Positions 1 to 8,416 of a DNA stretch of 22,584 nucleotides are shown piece by piece. How positions within the stretch are numbered: the first letter of the stretch is position 1; each line of letters begins with the position of its first letter. A program made the translations under genes and the position numbers. Origin of the DNA: Microcystis aeruginosa W13-11 (GTDB lineage: Bacteria > Cyanobacteriota > Cyanobacteriia > Cyanobacteriales > Microcystaceae); NCBI GenBank assembly GCA_009995705.1, contig JAADBR010000105.1:1-22584 (forward strand). The letters are read 5' to 3'. The notes beneath the pieces were generated by a model. The model did no database searches, had not been told where the DNA came from, and saw only the letters and a list, made by a program, of their open reading frames with translations.

Positions 1-1
1 T

Positions 2-106
2 GAAAAAGGGGTGAAAGTTTTGGCTAAAGAACTAGAACAATTGCAACCTTTCTGGCAACGTTCTGAAACTTTGCCCAAATGGGATGTGACGGTTCTGCCC
101 TCCTAG
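2..106 (+). CDS. C-terminal end of an unidentified protein (partial)
   Basis: An open frame enters from the left edge and runs 34 codons to a TAG at 104-106. The visible C-terminus is hydrophilic and helix-prone, with a KVLAKELEQLQPFW stretch, and ends in WDVTVLPS. I do not recognise the family from this fragment. The other two forward frames contain early stops, which supports this frame. The 122 bases before the livF start hold heptamer repeats, so co-transcription with livF is uncertain. Confidence 0.55.
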   Translation, partial: EKGVKVLAKELEQLQPFWQRSETLPKWDVTVLPS

Positions 107-156
107 CTGGCATCTTATTTTTACGCAAGTCCCTTATCCCTGACTAAAAACTCACA

Positions 157-195
157 TCTGATCACTGGTAACTGGTAACTGATCACTGGTAACTG
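157..195 (+). repeat. Heptamer tandem repeat, locus 1 (ACTGGTA-type)
   Basis: ACTGGTA (164-170), ACTGGTA (171-177), ACTGATC (178-184) and ACTGGTA (185-191) are followed by ACTG; a degenerate unit precedes at 157-163. It sits between the upstream stop and the livF start. It belongs to the same ACTGNNN family as the loci near 5684, 11882, 11944, 12875 and 15015. Confidence 0.8.
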
Positions 196-228
196 CTATA
201 GTGATCCTATTGGGATTTGACGGGGTTT

Positions 229-930
229 ATGTTAGAAATTAGCGATTTATCGGTTAATTATGGCGGAATAAAGGCATTACAGCAGGTTAGTTTAAGGGTA
301 GAAACGGGGGAAATTGTCACCCTGATTGGAGCGAACGGAGCAGGAAAAACGACGACTCTAAAGACGATATCTCGGCTTTTAACGGCAAAGACGGGGCGAA
401 TAATCTATCAGGGTCAAGATATTACCCATTTACCGCCCCATGAAATCGTTAAACGGGGAATTGCCCATAGTCCGGAAGGGAGAAGAATCTTAGCTCGTCA
501 AACAGTGTTGACAAATTTGCAGTTAGGGGCCTATACGAGAAGCGATCGCCTAGTAGTAAAAAGCGATATCGAAGAGCAGTGGCAACTGTTTCCCCGACTA
601 TCGGAGCGCCGAGAGCAGTTAGCGGGAACCCTAAGCGGTGGGGAACAGCAGATGCTTGCGATCGCCAGAGCTTTAATGAGTCGTCCCAAGTTATTGTTAC
701 TAGACGAACCCAGTTTAGGACTAGCGCCGCAGATAGTGCGAGAAATCTTCAGTATTATCCGTAAATTAAACGAATCGGGAGTAACTATCCTGTTAGTGGA
801 ACAAAACGCCCATTTAGCCCTAGAAACTGCCAATCGCGGCTATGTTTTGGCAGCGGGGCGCTTGACCATGGCTGGAGAAGCCGGGGATTTACTCAAGGAT
901 GAGCGCGTCAAACAAGCTTATTTAGGTTAA
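229..930 (+). CDS. livF: Branched-chain/neutral amino acid ABC transporter, ATP-binding subunit (LivF type)
   Basis: This is the cytoplasmic ATPase of an amino-acid importer in the LivF/NatE family; it would work with LivG, LivH, LivM and a binding protein, none of which is in the window. Seen in the 233-residue product: Walker A GANGAGKT at about 34-41, the Q-loop region, an LSGGEQQ signature at 135-141, Walker B LLLLDEP at 155-161, and the VEQN segment after Walker B that is usual in LivF. I start at ATG 229; a TTG four codons upstream at 217 is in frame but has no better ribosome-binding sequence. Length matches the family. In cyanobacteria the best-known system of this type is the neutral amino acid permease Nat, so NatE is a possible name; the urea transporter subunit UrtE is less likely because its typical N-terminal sequence is absent. 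Confidence 0.85.
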   Translation: MLEISDLSVNYGGIKALQQVSLRVETGEIVTLIGANGAGKTTTLKTISRLLTAKTGRIIYQGQDITHLPPHEIVKRGIAHSPEGRRILARQTVLTNLQLGAYTRSDRLVVKSDIEEQWQLFPRLSERREQLAGTLSGGEQQMLAIARALMSRPKLLLLDEPSLGLAPQIVREIFSIIRKLNESGVTILLVEQNAHLALETANRGYVLAAGRLTMAGEAGDLLKDERVKQAYLG

Positions 931-1054
931 TCGATGATGATGCGCCAACTATATATAAAAGTCTATGGTAAAGGCAGGTCAAAAAATATTAACAAAATTT
1001 TACAAAGTCGCATAAAATAAACACATAACGAAATAGGTATTTTTTCTTACTGCC

Positions 1055-2716
1055 ATGCTAACGGCTAACTTCCCCTGGCTCACCGCCATCATTTTGCTCC
1101 CCTTGCTTTCCTCCTTCCTAATCCCTGTCATCCCCGACAAGGAAGGAAAAACCGTTCGTTGGTTCGCTCTTGGAGTCGGACTAGCAGACTTTATATTAAT
1201 GTGCTACGTCTTTTTACAAAAATATGATTTAAGCAACCCCAACCTACAATTGGTAGAAAAAATCGATTGGGTTCCCCAAATTGGTTTAAGTTGGGCGGTG
1301 TCGGTGGATGGTATCTCGGCACCGTTAGTTTTATTAGCAGGATTGGTGACAACCCTTTCTATCTTGGCCGCGTGGCAAGTGGACCGCAAACCCCGTTTAT
1401 TCTACTTCCTGATGCTGTTGCTCTACGCCGCTCAGATTGGTGTTTTCGTCGCCCAAGACTTATTATTATTCTTTTTAATGTGGGAAATCGAGTTAATTCC
1501 CGTTTATCTACTCGTTTCCATCTGGGGTGGTCAAAAACGTCGTTATGCCGCCACTAAATTCTTACTTTACACCGCCGCCGCTTCTATCTTCATCCTCGTT
1601 GCTGGTCTAGCCATGGCCCTCTACGGTGGTGGTGCCATGACCTTTGATATGGCGGAATTAGGATTTAAAGATTATCCCCTCGCTTTGGAATTAGTCCTTT
1701 ACGCTGGTTTATTAATCGCTTTCGGAGTCAAACTCGCCATCTTCCCCCTCCATACTTGGCTCCCCGATGCTCACGGTGAAGCTTCTGCACCTGTATCGAT
1801 GATCCTCGCTGGTGTTCTCCTCAAAATGGGTGGTTATGGTTTAATCCGCCTTAATATGGGGCTTCTACCCGATGCACATATCTACTTTGCTCCGATTCTA
1901 GCGATTCTCGGTGTCGTTAATATTATCTACGGTGCTTTCGCTTCCTTCGGTCAACAAAATATGAAACGCCGTCTCGCCTATTCCTCGGTTTCACACATGG
2001 GATTCGTCCTTTTAGGGATTGCTTCCTTTACCGATGTGGGTATTAGCGGTGCTATGTTACAAATGCTCTCCCATGGTTTAATTGCCGCCGTCTTATTCTT
2101 CCTTGCTGGTGTCACCTACGACCGCACCCATACCTTAGCTTTAAACGAGATGGGTGGGATTGCTCAAGCGATGCCGAAAGTATTCGCTCTCTTTACTGCT
2201 GGCGCCATGGCTTCCCTAGCGTTACCCGGAATGAGCGGTTTTGCCAGTGAAATTACTGTATTTATCGGTGTCACTAGCAGTGACGTTTATAGCCAAACCT
2301 TCCGGGTTGTGACTGTTTTCCTCGCTTCCGTTGGTTTAATCCTCACCCCGATTTATCTACTCTCCATGCTTCGTCAAGTTTTCTACGGAGATGGTTCTTC
2401 CTGCGATATTACTAACATTCTCCCCAACAAAAGCAACGAACAAGCAGTTTGTTTTGGTACTAGCTGTGTCCTTCCTGACGAATCAGAATATATTGACGCT
2501 AAACCCAGAGAAATCTTTATCGCTGTCTCTTTCCTCGCTTTGATTGTTTCTATCGGTTTCTATCCCCAACTGGCTACCCGTATGTACGATGTGAAAACGG
2601 TGGCAGTTAACTCGGAAGTGCGTCAAGCTTACACAGAAATTGCCGCTACTCGTCAAAATATCTACGCTGAAACTCAACTGGACGTAAGCGCCAAAGTTGC
2701 CAGCATCTTCCAATAA
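1055..2716 (+). CDS. ndhD: NAD(P)H-quinone oxidoreductase chain 4 (NdhD)
   Basis: NdhD is a thylakoid membrane, proton-pumping subunit of NDH-1, related to the Mrp antiporters. The complex takes part in respiration and cyclic electron flow around photosystem I. The 553-residue product has many hydrophobic helices. It shows the conserved [12 protein letters not shown] segment with the essential helix-5 glutamate, and the [18 protein letters not shown] signature with the helix-7 lysine and the amphipathic segment. A soluble loop near residues 447-485 with three cysteines precedes the last conserved helix. The length fits cyanobacterial NdhD1/NdhD2, the forms of the respiratory and cyclic complex, better than the CO2-uptake forms NdhD3/D4; this subtype call is an inference. 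No clear Shine-Dalgarno sequence precedes the ATG. A strong terminator follows, so the gene is probably monocistronic. Confidence 0.93.
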   Translation: MLTANFPWLTAIILLPLLSSFLIPVIPDKEGKTVRWFALGVGLADFILMCYVFLQKYDLSNPNLQLVEKIDWVPQIGLSWAVSVDGISAPLVLLAGLVTTLSILAAWQVDRKPRLFYFLMLLLYAAQIGVFVAQDLLLFFLMWEIELIPVYLLVSIWGGQKRRYAATKFLLYTAAASIFILVAGLAMALYGGGAMTFDMAELGFKDYPLALELVLYAGLLIAFGVKLAIFPLHTWLPDAHGEASAPVSMILAGVLLKMGGYGLIRLNMGLLPDAHIYFAPILAILGVVNIIYGAFASFGQQNMKRRLAYSSVSHMGFVLLGIASFTDVGISGAMLQMLSHGLIAAVLFFLAGVTYDRTHTLALNEMGGIAQAMPKVFALFTAGAMASLALPGMSGFASEITVFIGVTSSDVYSQTFRVVTVFLASVGLILTPIYLLSMLRQVFYGDGSSCDITNILPNKSNEQAVCFGTSCVLPDESEYIDAKPREIFIAVSFLALIVSIGFYPQLATRMYDVKTVAVNSEVRQAYTEIAATRQNIYAETQLDVSAKVASIFQ

Positions 2717-2742
2717 ATTGGCAAGTCTAAGGTTAATAAGTT

Positions 2743-2775
2743 ATCAGGAGTAGAATTTCTGCTCCTGATTTTTTT
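2743..2775 (+). terminator. Rho-independent terminator of ndhD
   Basis: An 11-bp stem (2743-2753 with 2759-2769, one T:G pair) encloses the loop AATTT and runs into seven consecutive T residues. It begins 26 bases after the ndhD stop, which is the classic arrangement. Confidence 0.88.
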
Positions 2776-2871
2776 GGCGAGGAAAAAGATGCGAGCATTT
2801 ATACTAAAATCTAGGATAGCCAGTTTAATATCGTCTCTGGGATCAAAACAAAAGCTTAGAATAGAGAAAAT

Positions 2872-3912
2872 ATGTGGACTTTTATTGATTTATTTGCCGG
2901 TATAGGAGGATTTAGAATCGCTCTAGAGAATCTCGGTTGTCAATGCGTTTTTTCCTCGGAAATCGATCCTCACTCCCAAAAGGTTTACTTGGCTAACTAT
3001 GGTCATTTACCCGATAATCAAGACATCAGAAAATTAGAGGTAAAAACTGTCCCCGATCATGATATACTCTGCGGCGGTTTTCCCTGTCAAGCGTTTAGTA
3101 TCGCTGGCAGAAAACACGGTTTTGAAGATGCACGCGGAACCTTATTTTTTGAAGTTGCCCGGATATTACACGAAAAGAAACCGAAAGCTTTTATCTTAGA
3201 AAATGTCCAGGGTTTAGTCCATCATGATCGAGGTAAAACTTTAAAAACTATTTTAGATATATTAGAAAAGGATTTGCATTATTTTGTCCCTAGTCCCCAG
3301 ATTTTAAATGCCAGATATTTTGGGGTTCCTCAAAACCGTCCCCGAATTTTTATCGTCGGTTTTCGAGAAGATTTAAATATTTATCATTTTTCCTATCCCC
3401 AACCAACCCAGCAAGAAACTTGTCTCAAAGATATCCTAGAAGAAAAGGAAGTCAGCGTTAAATATTATCTCTCTAATCAGTATTTAGAAACTTTATTTAA
3501 ACACAAAGCTAGACATCAAGATAAAGGTAATGGTTTTGGGTATGAGATTATTTCTCCTGATGGTATCGCTAATGCGATTGTGGTGGGAGGTATGGGAAAA
3601 GAAAGAAATTTAGTTATCGATAAAAGACTGACTAATTTCACTCCCGCTACTCGCATTAAGGGAGAGGTAAATAAATTATTCGTCCGCAGAATGACTCCCA
3701 GAGAATGGGCAAGATTGCAGGGATTTCCCGATAGTTTTCAGATTGTTGTCAGCGATGTCCAAGCTTATAAACAGTTCGGTAATTCTGTGGCTATTCCCGT
3801 AGTAAAAGCGGTGGCAAAAGAGGTGATTAAAACTTTAGATTTATCGAAGGAATCAAATGTAAATGTTAAAGTTACAGACTGGCCAGGAAAACAATTAGAG
3901 TTATTCACATAA
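2872..3912 (+). CDS. DNA (cytosine-5) methyltransferase, HpaII-like (CCGG)
   Basis: This is a C5-cytosine methylase using S-adenosylmethionine, the protective half of a type II restriction system. Motifs appear in the usual order: I DLFAGIGGF (6-14), IV GGFPCQAFS with catalytic Cys72, VI ENV (110-112), VIII QNRPRIFIVGF (154-164), a target-recognition region of about 100 residues, IX RRMTPREWARLQGFP, and X QFGNSVAIP. The recognition region contains KGNGFGYEI, GIANAIVVGGMG and IKGEVN, which I recall from M.HpaII; this points to CCGG as the target. That match is from memory, not a search. The frame is complete at 346 residues. The nuclease gene starts 13 bases after the stop, so the two are probably one transcript. 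The pair is AT-rich, as is common for laterally acquired restriction systems. Confidence 0.92.
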   Translation: MWTFIDLFAGIGGFRIALENLGCQCVFSSEIDPHSQKVYLANYGHLPDNQDIRKLEVKTVPDHDILCGGFPCQAFSIAGRKHGFEDARGTLFFEVARILHEKKPKAFILENVQGLVHHDRGKTLKTILDILEKDLHYFVPSPQILNARYFGVPQNRPRIFIVGFREDLNIYHFSYPQPTQQETCLKDILEEKEVSVKYYLSNQYLETLFKHKARHQDKGNGFGYEIISPDGIANAIVVGGMGKERNLVIDKRLTNFTPATRIKGEVNKLFVRRMTPREWARLQGFPDSFQIVVSDVQAYKQFGNSVAIPVVKAVAKEVIKTLDLSKESNVNVKVTDWPGKQLELFT

Positions 3913-3925
3913 TTGAAAAAACACC

Positions 3926-5012
3926 ATGAATTATCGCAGCTATAATAGGGGAGAATGGACTGAAGTTTATGTATTATTTTACTTGTTGGGGCAAAAAAAA
4001 CTTTATAAAGGTGATCCAGATTTTCAGAAAATTTCAGATTTCTTTGATATAAGCAGAATTTTTCACTATGAGAACCTAGGAAAAGTAGAATTTCGATTAG
4101 AAAATAATCTCTCTGAAATCCTCATTAAAAGAAATGGTTGCATCGATCAAAGAATTTCTGTTCAGCATTTCATTGATAAAGCAAATGACATATTTGAAGC
4201 TATTATAAATAGTCAAGGAAGGAGTTTTTCTATTCCGTCCATCGAAGATTTTCTCAAAAGTATCAATTGTCAAACTATTAAACAAGATTCAAGAAATGTT
4301 AAAGATATAGAAATTGAAATTATTGATACAAAAAGAGATCAGCATGACAATTTCAGTTTCTCGATCAAATCCAAATTAGGTCAATCACCAACAATTTTTA
4401 ATGCTGGTAGAAGAACGGTTTTCATTTATAGGATTGAAAGCAATAATAATCTTGATATTCCAAAGTTGAAAGAGTTGGAATCAGCAACAAAAATTTTAAG
4501 AACAATTAGGGGTCAGTGTCAAATAGTATTTGACGATTTAAAAACCAGAGAGTTTACTAACACTTTTTATAGAAATCTCATCCTGATAGATGATAGTATG
4601 CCAATTATTGTGGCGAACTTACTGCTAAATGCTTATAGTGGTGAAAATAATAAAAGTATAATAGAATTGCACAAAAAAATGACAAAGGATAATCCCTGTG
4701 GCTATGAACTGCAAAATGTCGGAGAAATTTATGAGAGAAAGATAAAAAACTTTTTAACTGATATAACCTTAGGATTAAAAGCTTCCGAAGATTGTAAAAA
4801 AGATAATACACCTAATGGATTGATTTTTAGTGGTCACAAGAAATGGTGAAGTTCTTTCCTATTATTTGTTAGATAGGAAAACTTTTGAAGATTGTCTTTT
4901 TACTCAAACTAAGCTGGATGTACCTAGTAGAACAAGACATGATTATGGAACTATATATCAGGAAGAAGGAAATTATTATATTAAGTTATGCCTTCAGGTA
5001 AGATTCAGATAG
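3926..5012 (+). pseudogene. HpaII-family type II restriction endonuclease, frameshifted near the C-terminus
   Basis: This is the cutting partner of the methylase just upstream. The first frame runs from ATG 3926 and stops at 4849 after 307 residues. The missing C-terminus continues in the next frame (about 4827-5012), ending in YYIKLCLQVRFR. Removing one T from the run TTTTT at 4824-4828 joins the two as NGLILVVTRNGEVLSYY and gives about 361 residues, close to the length I remember for R.HpaII (about 358). The family assignment rests on the N-terminal RGEWTEVYVLFYLL segment, the reconstructed length and the adjacent methylase. As written, the product loses about 60 conserved residues and is probably inactive. 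The gene is markedly AT-rich: 19 of 60 bases are G or C in 4501-4560. A sequencing error or homopolymer phase variation could also explain the break. Confidence 0.8.
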
Positions 5013-5155
5013 CAATCACGTTTCAGAGTTAAGCAATGTTTTTTCGAGCACCAAAATAGGATTCTGACTAGACGCGGTTTTTCCTTAGAGGTAAAAATAA
5101 AAAGAGCAGCAGAGGTGATGGTTTCGCCGGTTGTGCTTGTTAAAGGTATCTTTCT

Positions 5156-5161
5156 TATACT
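5156..5161 (+). promoter_or_regulatory. Candidate -10 box upstream of the 5207 gene
   Basis: TATACT lies 45 bases before the start codon. The nearest -35-like sequences (TTGTGC at 5131-5136, spacing 19) are weak, so this is only a candidate promoter. The rest of 5013-5206 shows no gene. Confidence 0.35.
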
Positions 5162-5206
5162 ACACTTGTAACACCAATAGGTTTTAGTATTTGGGAGAAG
5201 AAAATT

Positions 5207-5548
5207 ATGCGGACAATTACACGCACCACCACCACCGATATGGAAGTCACTAGCATTCGTCTAGAAAGAGTCCTTAAGGAGAAGCTGAAAGAGATTTCCG
5301 GCAATCAAGGTTATCAAGCACTCATTCGCGATGTCTTGTGGAATTTCGTTCAGCAGAAATCAGGGGATTATCAACCTCAGTTTTGTGCTGGTGATATAAG
5401 GGCAGTATTTAACGCTACAGCTAGAAAAAATGAGATTTGCGCTCTTACAGGCAAGTTAATCCCCGCTAATGAAACAATGTTGTTAGGTTTGACCATCCAT
5501 GGCGATCTAGTTCCGTTGAGTATGGATAGTTATGCCAATTTAAAATAA
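5207..5548 (+). CDS. Small ribbon-helix-helix-like protein of unknown function
   Basis: This 113-residue protein has a predicted DNA-binding-like N-terminal half: a beta-strand segment MEVTSIRLERVLKEKL followed by two helices, with GYQALIRDVLWNFV as the second. That is the pattern of MetJ/Arc-type ribbon-helix-helix proteins. The C-terminal half (about residues 62-113) contains CALTGKLIPANE and GDLVPLSMDSYANL and matches nothing I recognise. A good ribosome-binding sequence, GGGAGAAG, sits about 8 bases before the ATG. It follows the broken restriction gene by 194 bases with its own candidate promoter, so it is probably transcribed separately. A link to restriction control is possible but unsupported beyond position. 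Confidence 0.7.
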   Translation: MRTITRTTTTDMEVTSIRLERVLKEKLKEISGNQGYQALIRDVLWNFVQQKSGDYQPQFCAGDIRAVFNATARKNEICALTGKLIPANETMLLGLTIHGDLVPLSMDSYANLK

Positions 5549-5683
5549 GTTTGACTAGGGTGGGGCAGAATGCAGTATAGTTAGTCCTCACCCATAAAGA
5601 TAAGGGAACAAGCAAGGGAAGTGGGAATTATAAATTATGAATTATGAATTGAGAGGTGGGGAGTTTTTTGCTGTAAACAGTCA

Positions 5684-5716
5684 ACTGATGACTGATAACT
5701 GATAACTGATGACTGA
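5684..5716 (+). repeat. Heptamer tandem repeat, locus 2 (ACTGATR), containing the trmL start codon
   Basis: ACTGATG (5684-5690), ACTGATA (5691-5697), ACTGATA (5698-5704) and ACTGATG (5705-5711) are followed by ACTGA. The last GATG supplies the ATG of trmL, and the next partial unit supplies its second codon, ACT. Confidence 0.9.
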
Positions 5717-6182
5717 AGCGATTTTACGAGTGGTTTTAATCAATCCGCAAATTCCGCCAAATACGGGGAATATTGCCCGTACTTGCGCCGCAACCAAGAC
5801 AGAATTGCATTTAGTTGGTCCCTTGGGGTTTGAAATTAGCGATCGCTATCTGAAGCGGGCCGGCTTAGATTATTGGCCTTATGTAAAACTTATGTACCAC
5901 TTGACAATCGATGACTTCTGTGCATATCGACAAAAGAGCGACGGAAGGGCGATCGGGTTTACAGTGCGCGGCAGCAGCAGTTATCTGGAATACAGCTATC
6001 AAAGCGGAGATTGGCTACTTTTTGGCAGTGAAACCGACGGTATTCCGGCAGATTTATTAAATAAGTGCGATGACACGGTTTATATTCCCATGGCAGAACC
6101 GGGGGTGAGAAGTTTAAATCTTTCCGTTAGTGTGGCGATCGGATTATTTGAGGCCAGACGACAATTGGGATTTATTCGTTAG
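5709..6182 (+). CDS. trmL: tRNA (cytidine(34)-2'-O)-methyltransferase, SPOUT family
   Basis: TrmL methylates the 2'-hydroxyl of the wobble nucleotide in certain leucine tRNAs, using S-adenosylmethionine. The 157-residue length equals that of the E. coli enzyme. SPOUT knot motifs are visible: an N-terminal NPQIPPNTGNIARTCAA segment, LLFGSETDGIP in the middle, and IPMAEPGVRSLNLSVSVAI near the C-terminus with the R-S-L-N-L-S cofactor loop. The start is odd: ATG 5709 is part of a heptamer tandem repeat and no Shine-Dalgarno sequence precedes it, so translation may depend on a leaderless or unusual mechanism. An upstream ATG at 5688 within the same repeat opens only a four-codon frame (stop 5700-5702). 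The downstream neighbour is an IS30 remnant. Confidence 0.92.
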   Translation: MTEAILRVVLINPQIPPNTGNIARTCAATKTELHLVGPLGFEISDRYLKRAGLDYWPYVKLMYHLTIDDFCAYRQKSDGRAIGFTVRGSSSYLEYSYQSGDWLLFGSETDGIPADLLNKCDDTVYIPMAEPGVRSLNLSVSVAIGLFEARRQLGFIR

Positions 6183-6328
6183 CGGGATATTTGGCTATAT
6201 AAACAGAGCAAATAAACTAAATTGAGCAAAAAACGCCAATTCAAAAATGAAACGCATCAACCTCAAGAGTTGACAAAGAAAGGCTCATCAGGTACTTTCT
6301 GATCATTAACAAAAACAAATCAGACCCA

Positions 6329-7230
6329 AAAATAAGCCGCCGACATCTTAACATAGAACAAAGAAACTTGCTCTACCAACTTAGTCAGGAGAGGAATTTA
6401 TCTCAACGGCAAATGGCCGTCTGGCTCGGATGTCATCAAAGCACGATATCACGAGAATTAAGAAGGAATCAAGGTTCTCTAGGCTGCTATCTACCTGACA
6501 CAGCACAAGCTGAAAGCGAGACGCGCCGAAAAAATGCCAAACAACCCTTGTAAAATGTCAGCGAGTCAGCCTTAGAGTTGGTGAAAGAAGGATTGAAAAA
6601 ATATCATAGTCCCGAACAAATAGCAGGTCGCCTGAAAAAAGCTGGTCAAGAATCGCTCAGTCATGAAACCATCTATCAGTGAAAAATATCAAGAATACCT
6701 ACGTCAAGGACGAGGAAAAAGAAAGAGTCGAAATGGAGCAAAAAGTAAGCGTGGAAGGATGACCTGGCGTGTAGATATCAGCGAGCGACCAGCAATTGCT
6801 GACCAGAAAACCGAAATCGGTCATTGGGAAAGTGACAGAATGATTGGAGGCAATCATCTAGGAGTTCTCGTTAGATATATGGACAAAGCCTCGAAATTTT
6901 TAGTAGCAGGATTAGCCAAAAACAAAACCGCATCGGAAATCAATAGAGTCACAGAAAAACTTTTCCAAGAGATTCACCCTGACAAAAGAAAAACCTTTAC
7001 TTGTGACAAGGTTAAAGAATTTTGTGGACATCAAGAGTTGAGTCAGAAACTAGGAGCAGATTTTTATGAGTGCTACTCCTTATCATTCGTGGGAGAGGGG
7101 ATTAAACGAGCATACCAATGGACTGTTAAGACAATTTTTCCCCAAGGGAACGAATTTTAAAATCGTTAAGCCAGAGGAGGTGGAAAGAGCCGTAAACTTG
7201 ATTAACAATCGATTGAAAATAAAAAGGCAA
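6329..7230 (+). pseudogene. Degraded IS30-family transposase
   Basis: Pieces of one transposase lie in three frames. The N-terminal part (6329-6550) holds a helix-turn-helix, with NLSQRQMAVWLGCHQSTISREL. It is cut by TAA at 6551, continues in frame through SPEQIAGRL and SHETIYQ, and meets TGA at 6680. The next frame (6681 to about 7060) holds YLRQGRGKRKSR and the catalytic IGHWESDRMIGG, then TCDKVKEF in place of the usual second-Asp motif. Another shift near 7063 restores PYHSWERGLNEHTNGLLRQF with the catalytic Glu. Conserved sequence ends near VNLINNR (7212), where the usual C-terminal tail is missing. At least one internal stop, two frameshifts and a 3' truncation make it non-functional. 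I could not identify terminal inverted repeats or a target duplication. Confidence 0.85.
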
Positions 7231-7240
7231 GATGAGGATC

Positions 7241-7828
7241 ATGAATATCTTCGACCTTTCTCGAAAACATTTTGGCAATCTACAGCTTTTTAATCGGCAA
7301 AAATCCACCTCTGGCTTAACTCAAGTCGAGATGTTAGTTACCCTAATTTTATTAGGAATTCTCTTAACTATTGCCCTTTCTGTTTATCAGCGTTTAATGG
7401 CTTGGATTCGCTTAAATATCGCCACCTTTGAAATGTCACAACATTGGAAACATACCCGTTATCAAGCCACGGGAGAAGGTTCTCATCCCCTATCTTTGTG
7501 CATGGCAGAAAATGAACCCCAACAGATTAAAGTGGCAAAAGTGCAAGGGGACAAATGTGAAGATGTCACCGATTGGACTCCCATCACTCGCGGCGTTAGC
7601 ATCGATACTAATAATTCTACCCTACGCCGGGTTAGTGGACCTGCGGGTAATCAAGGTACAATTTATCGCGCTAGTTGGGCCGATACAAGGGGGGGGTTAG
7701 GAGGTTCTTGGGGACAGTTAGGCAGAATTACTTTAGTTGCTTCCGGCACACCCGACAAACGCTGTTTATTTTTATTCCGTGTTGATGGTAGTTGGGATAT
7801 TCGCAAAGATAATAGATGCGTGCTTTAA
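7241..7828 (+). CDS. Type IV pilin-like / GspH-type pseudopilin
   Basis: This secreted, pilin-like protein has a prepilin signal: a basic leader of 25 residues ending in glycine, then LTQVEMLVTLILLGILLTIA with Glu at mature position 5. That is the class III cleavage and methylation signature processed by PilD. The long hydrophobic alpha1 helix is followed by a globular domain of about 150 residues with GLGGSWGQLGRITLVAS and a C-terminal DKRCLFLFRVDGSWDIR, as in GspH/FimT-type minor pilins. I take ATG 7241, preceded by GAGG, not the ATG at 7232. The gene begins directly after the truncated IS30 remnant, so its native promoter may be lost or replaced. No other pilus gene is in the window. Confidence 0.8.
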   Translation: MNIFDLSRKHFGNLQLFNRQKSTSGLTQVEMLVTLILLGILLTIALSVYQRLMAWIRLNIATFEMSQHWKHTRYQATGEGSHPLSLCMAENEPQQIKVAKVQGDKCEDVTDWTPITRGVSIDTNNSTLRRVSGPAGNQGTIYRASWADTRGGLGGSWGQLGRITLVASGTPDKRCLFLFRVDGSWDIRKDNRCVL

Positions 7829-7842
7829 AGGCTGATTTAAAC

Positions 7843-8199
7843 CTAGGGAATCAGACGATCAATTTGTTGAGCTAAATCAAAATCTAAGTTACTCAAACCT
7901 CCCACGTCATGGGTAGTGAGGGAAAGAGTAACGCGATTATAATTGATAGTAATATCAGGATGATGACCTAGTAATTCAGCCGGAGTAACTAAGCGATTAA
8001 CAAAAGCGATCGCTTCGATAAAATTGTTAAATTTAAAAGTTTTTTCAATCCGTTGATCTCGTAACTGCCAGCCCGGGATAGTCTGTAATTGTTGGGAGAT
8101 TTCTTGATCGGACAAACGCGCAGTGGGCAAAGATAGGGCTAATTCCCCAGTTAACCCTATCATGAAAGCGATCGCTATGGCTAAGAATTGCTTCAACAT
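7843..8199 (-). CDS. Pterin-4a-carbinolamine dehydratase with an N-terminal signal-like segment
   Basis: The enzyme dehydrates 4a-hydroxytetrahydropterins, as in PhhB/DCoH. The core is complete: ISQQLQTIPGWQL, then the active-site stretch GHHPDITINYNRVTLSLTTH and GGLSNLDFDLAQQIDRL. It holds the His-His-Pro-Asp motif and the later Thr-His expected for catalysis. I choose ATG 8199 (product about 118 residues) because GGGAG lies nine bases upstream; an in-frame start at 8262 would add 21 residues of unlikely sequence. From this start the N-terminus is LKQFLAIAIAFMIGLTGELA, which resembles a signal peptide or membrane anchor, unusual for a normally cytoplasmic enzyme. The gene converges on the pseudopilin with a 14-base gap. 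Confidence 0.87.
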   Translation of the reverse strand: MLKQFLAIAIAFMIGLTGELALSLPTARLSDQEISQQLQTIPGWQLRDQRIEKTFKFNNFIEAIAFVNRLVTPAELLGHHPDITINYNRVTLSLTTHDVGGLSNLDFDLAQQIDRLIP

Positions 8200-8416
8200 T
8201 GAAGACACTCCCGTAGTTGTGGTGAGCGGAAAAAGTGATCGATCACAAGGGCATAATCCCAAAATCTAACATTAAGGAACACTTTACACCATAAGGTCGA
8301 GAGAGCCAGACTCAAGAATCGAGAATCCTGACTGATAGCCTTTCTGGGGGGAAACTTAAACGGTTTTCAGTCCGTCTGGGATTACACTAGAAGATACTCA
8401 CTTATTCGATCCGTTC

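Noticed and set aside
157..195. CRISPR array suggested by short regular repeats
   Set aside because: Units are 7 bases with no spacers; no 24-47 base repeat with unique spacers occurs anywhere in the window, and no cas gene is present.
2872..5012. CCGG avoidance as support for an active HpaII-like system
   Set aside because: CCGG is readily found in the window, even within the methylase gene (about 2894), so no depletion is visible by eye. A proper count was not possible.
6183..6328. Left terminal inverted repeat of the IS30 remnant
   Set aside because: No sequence here could be paired convincingly with anything near 7212-7300, probably because the right end is lost.
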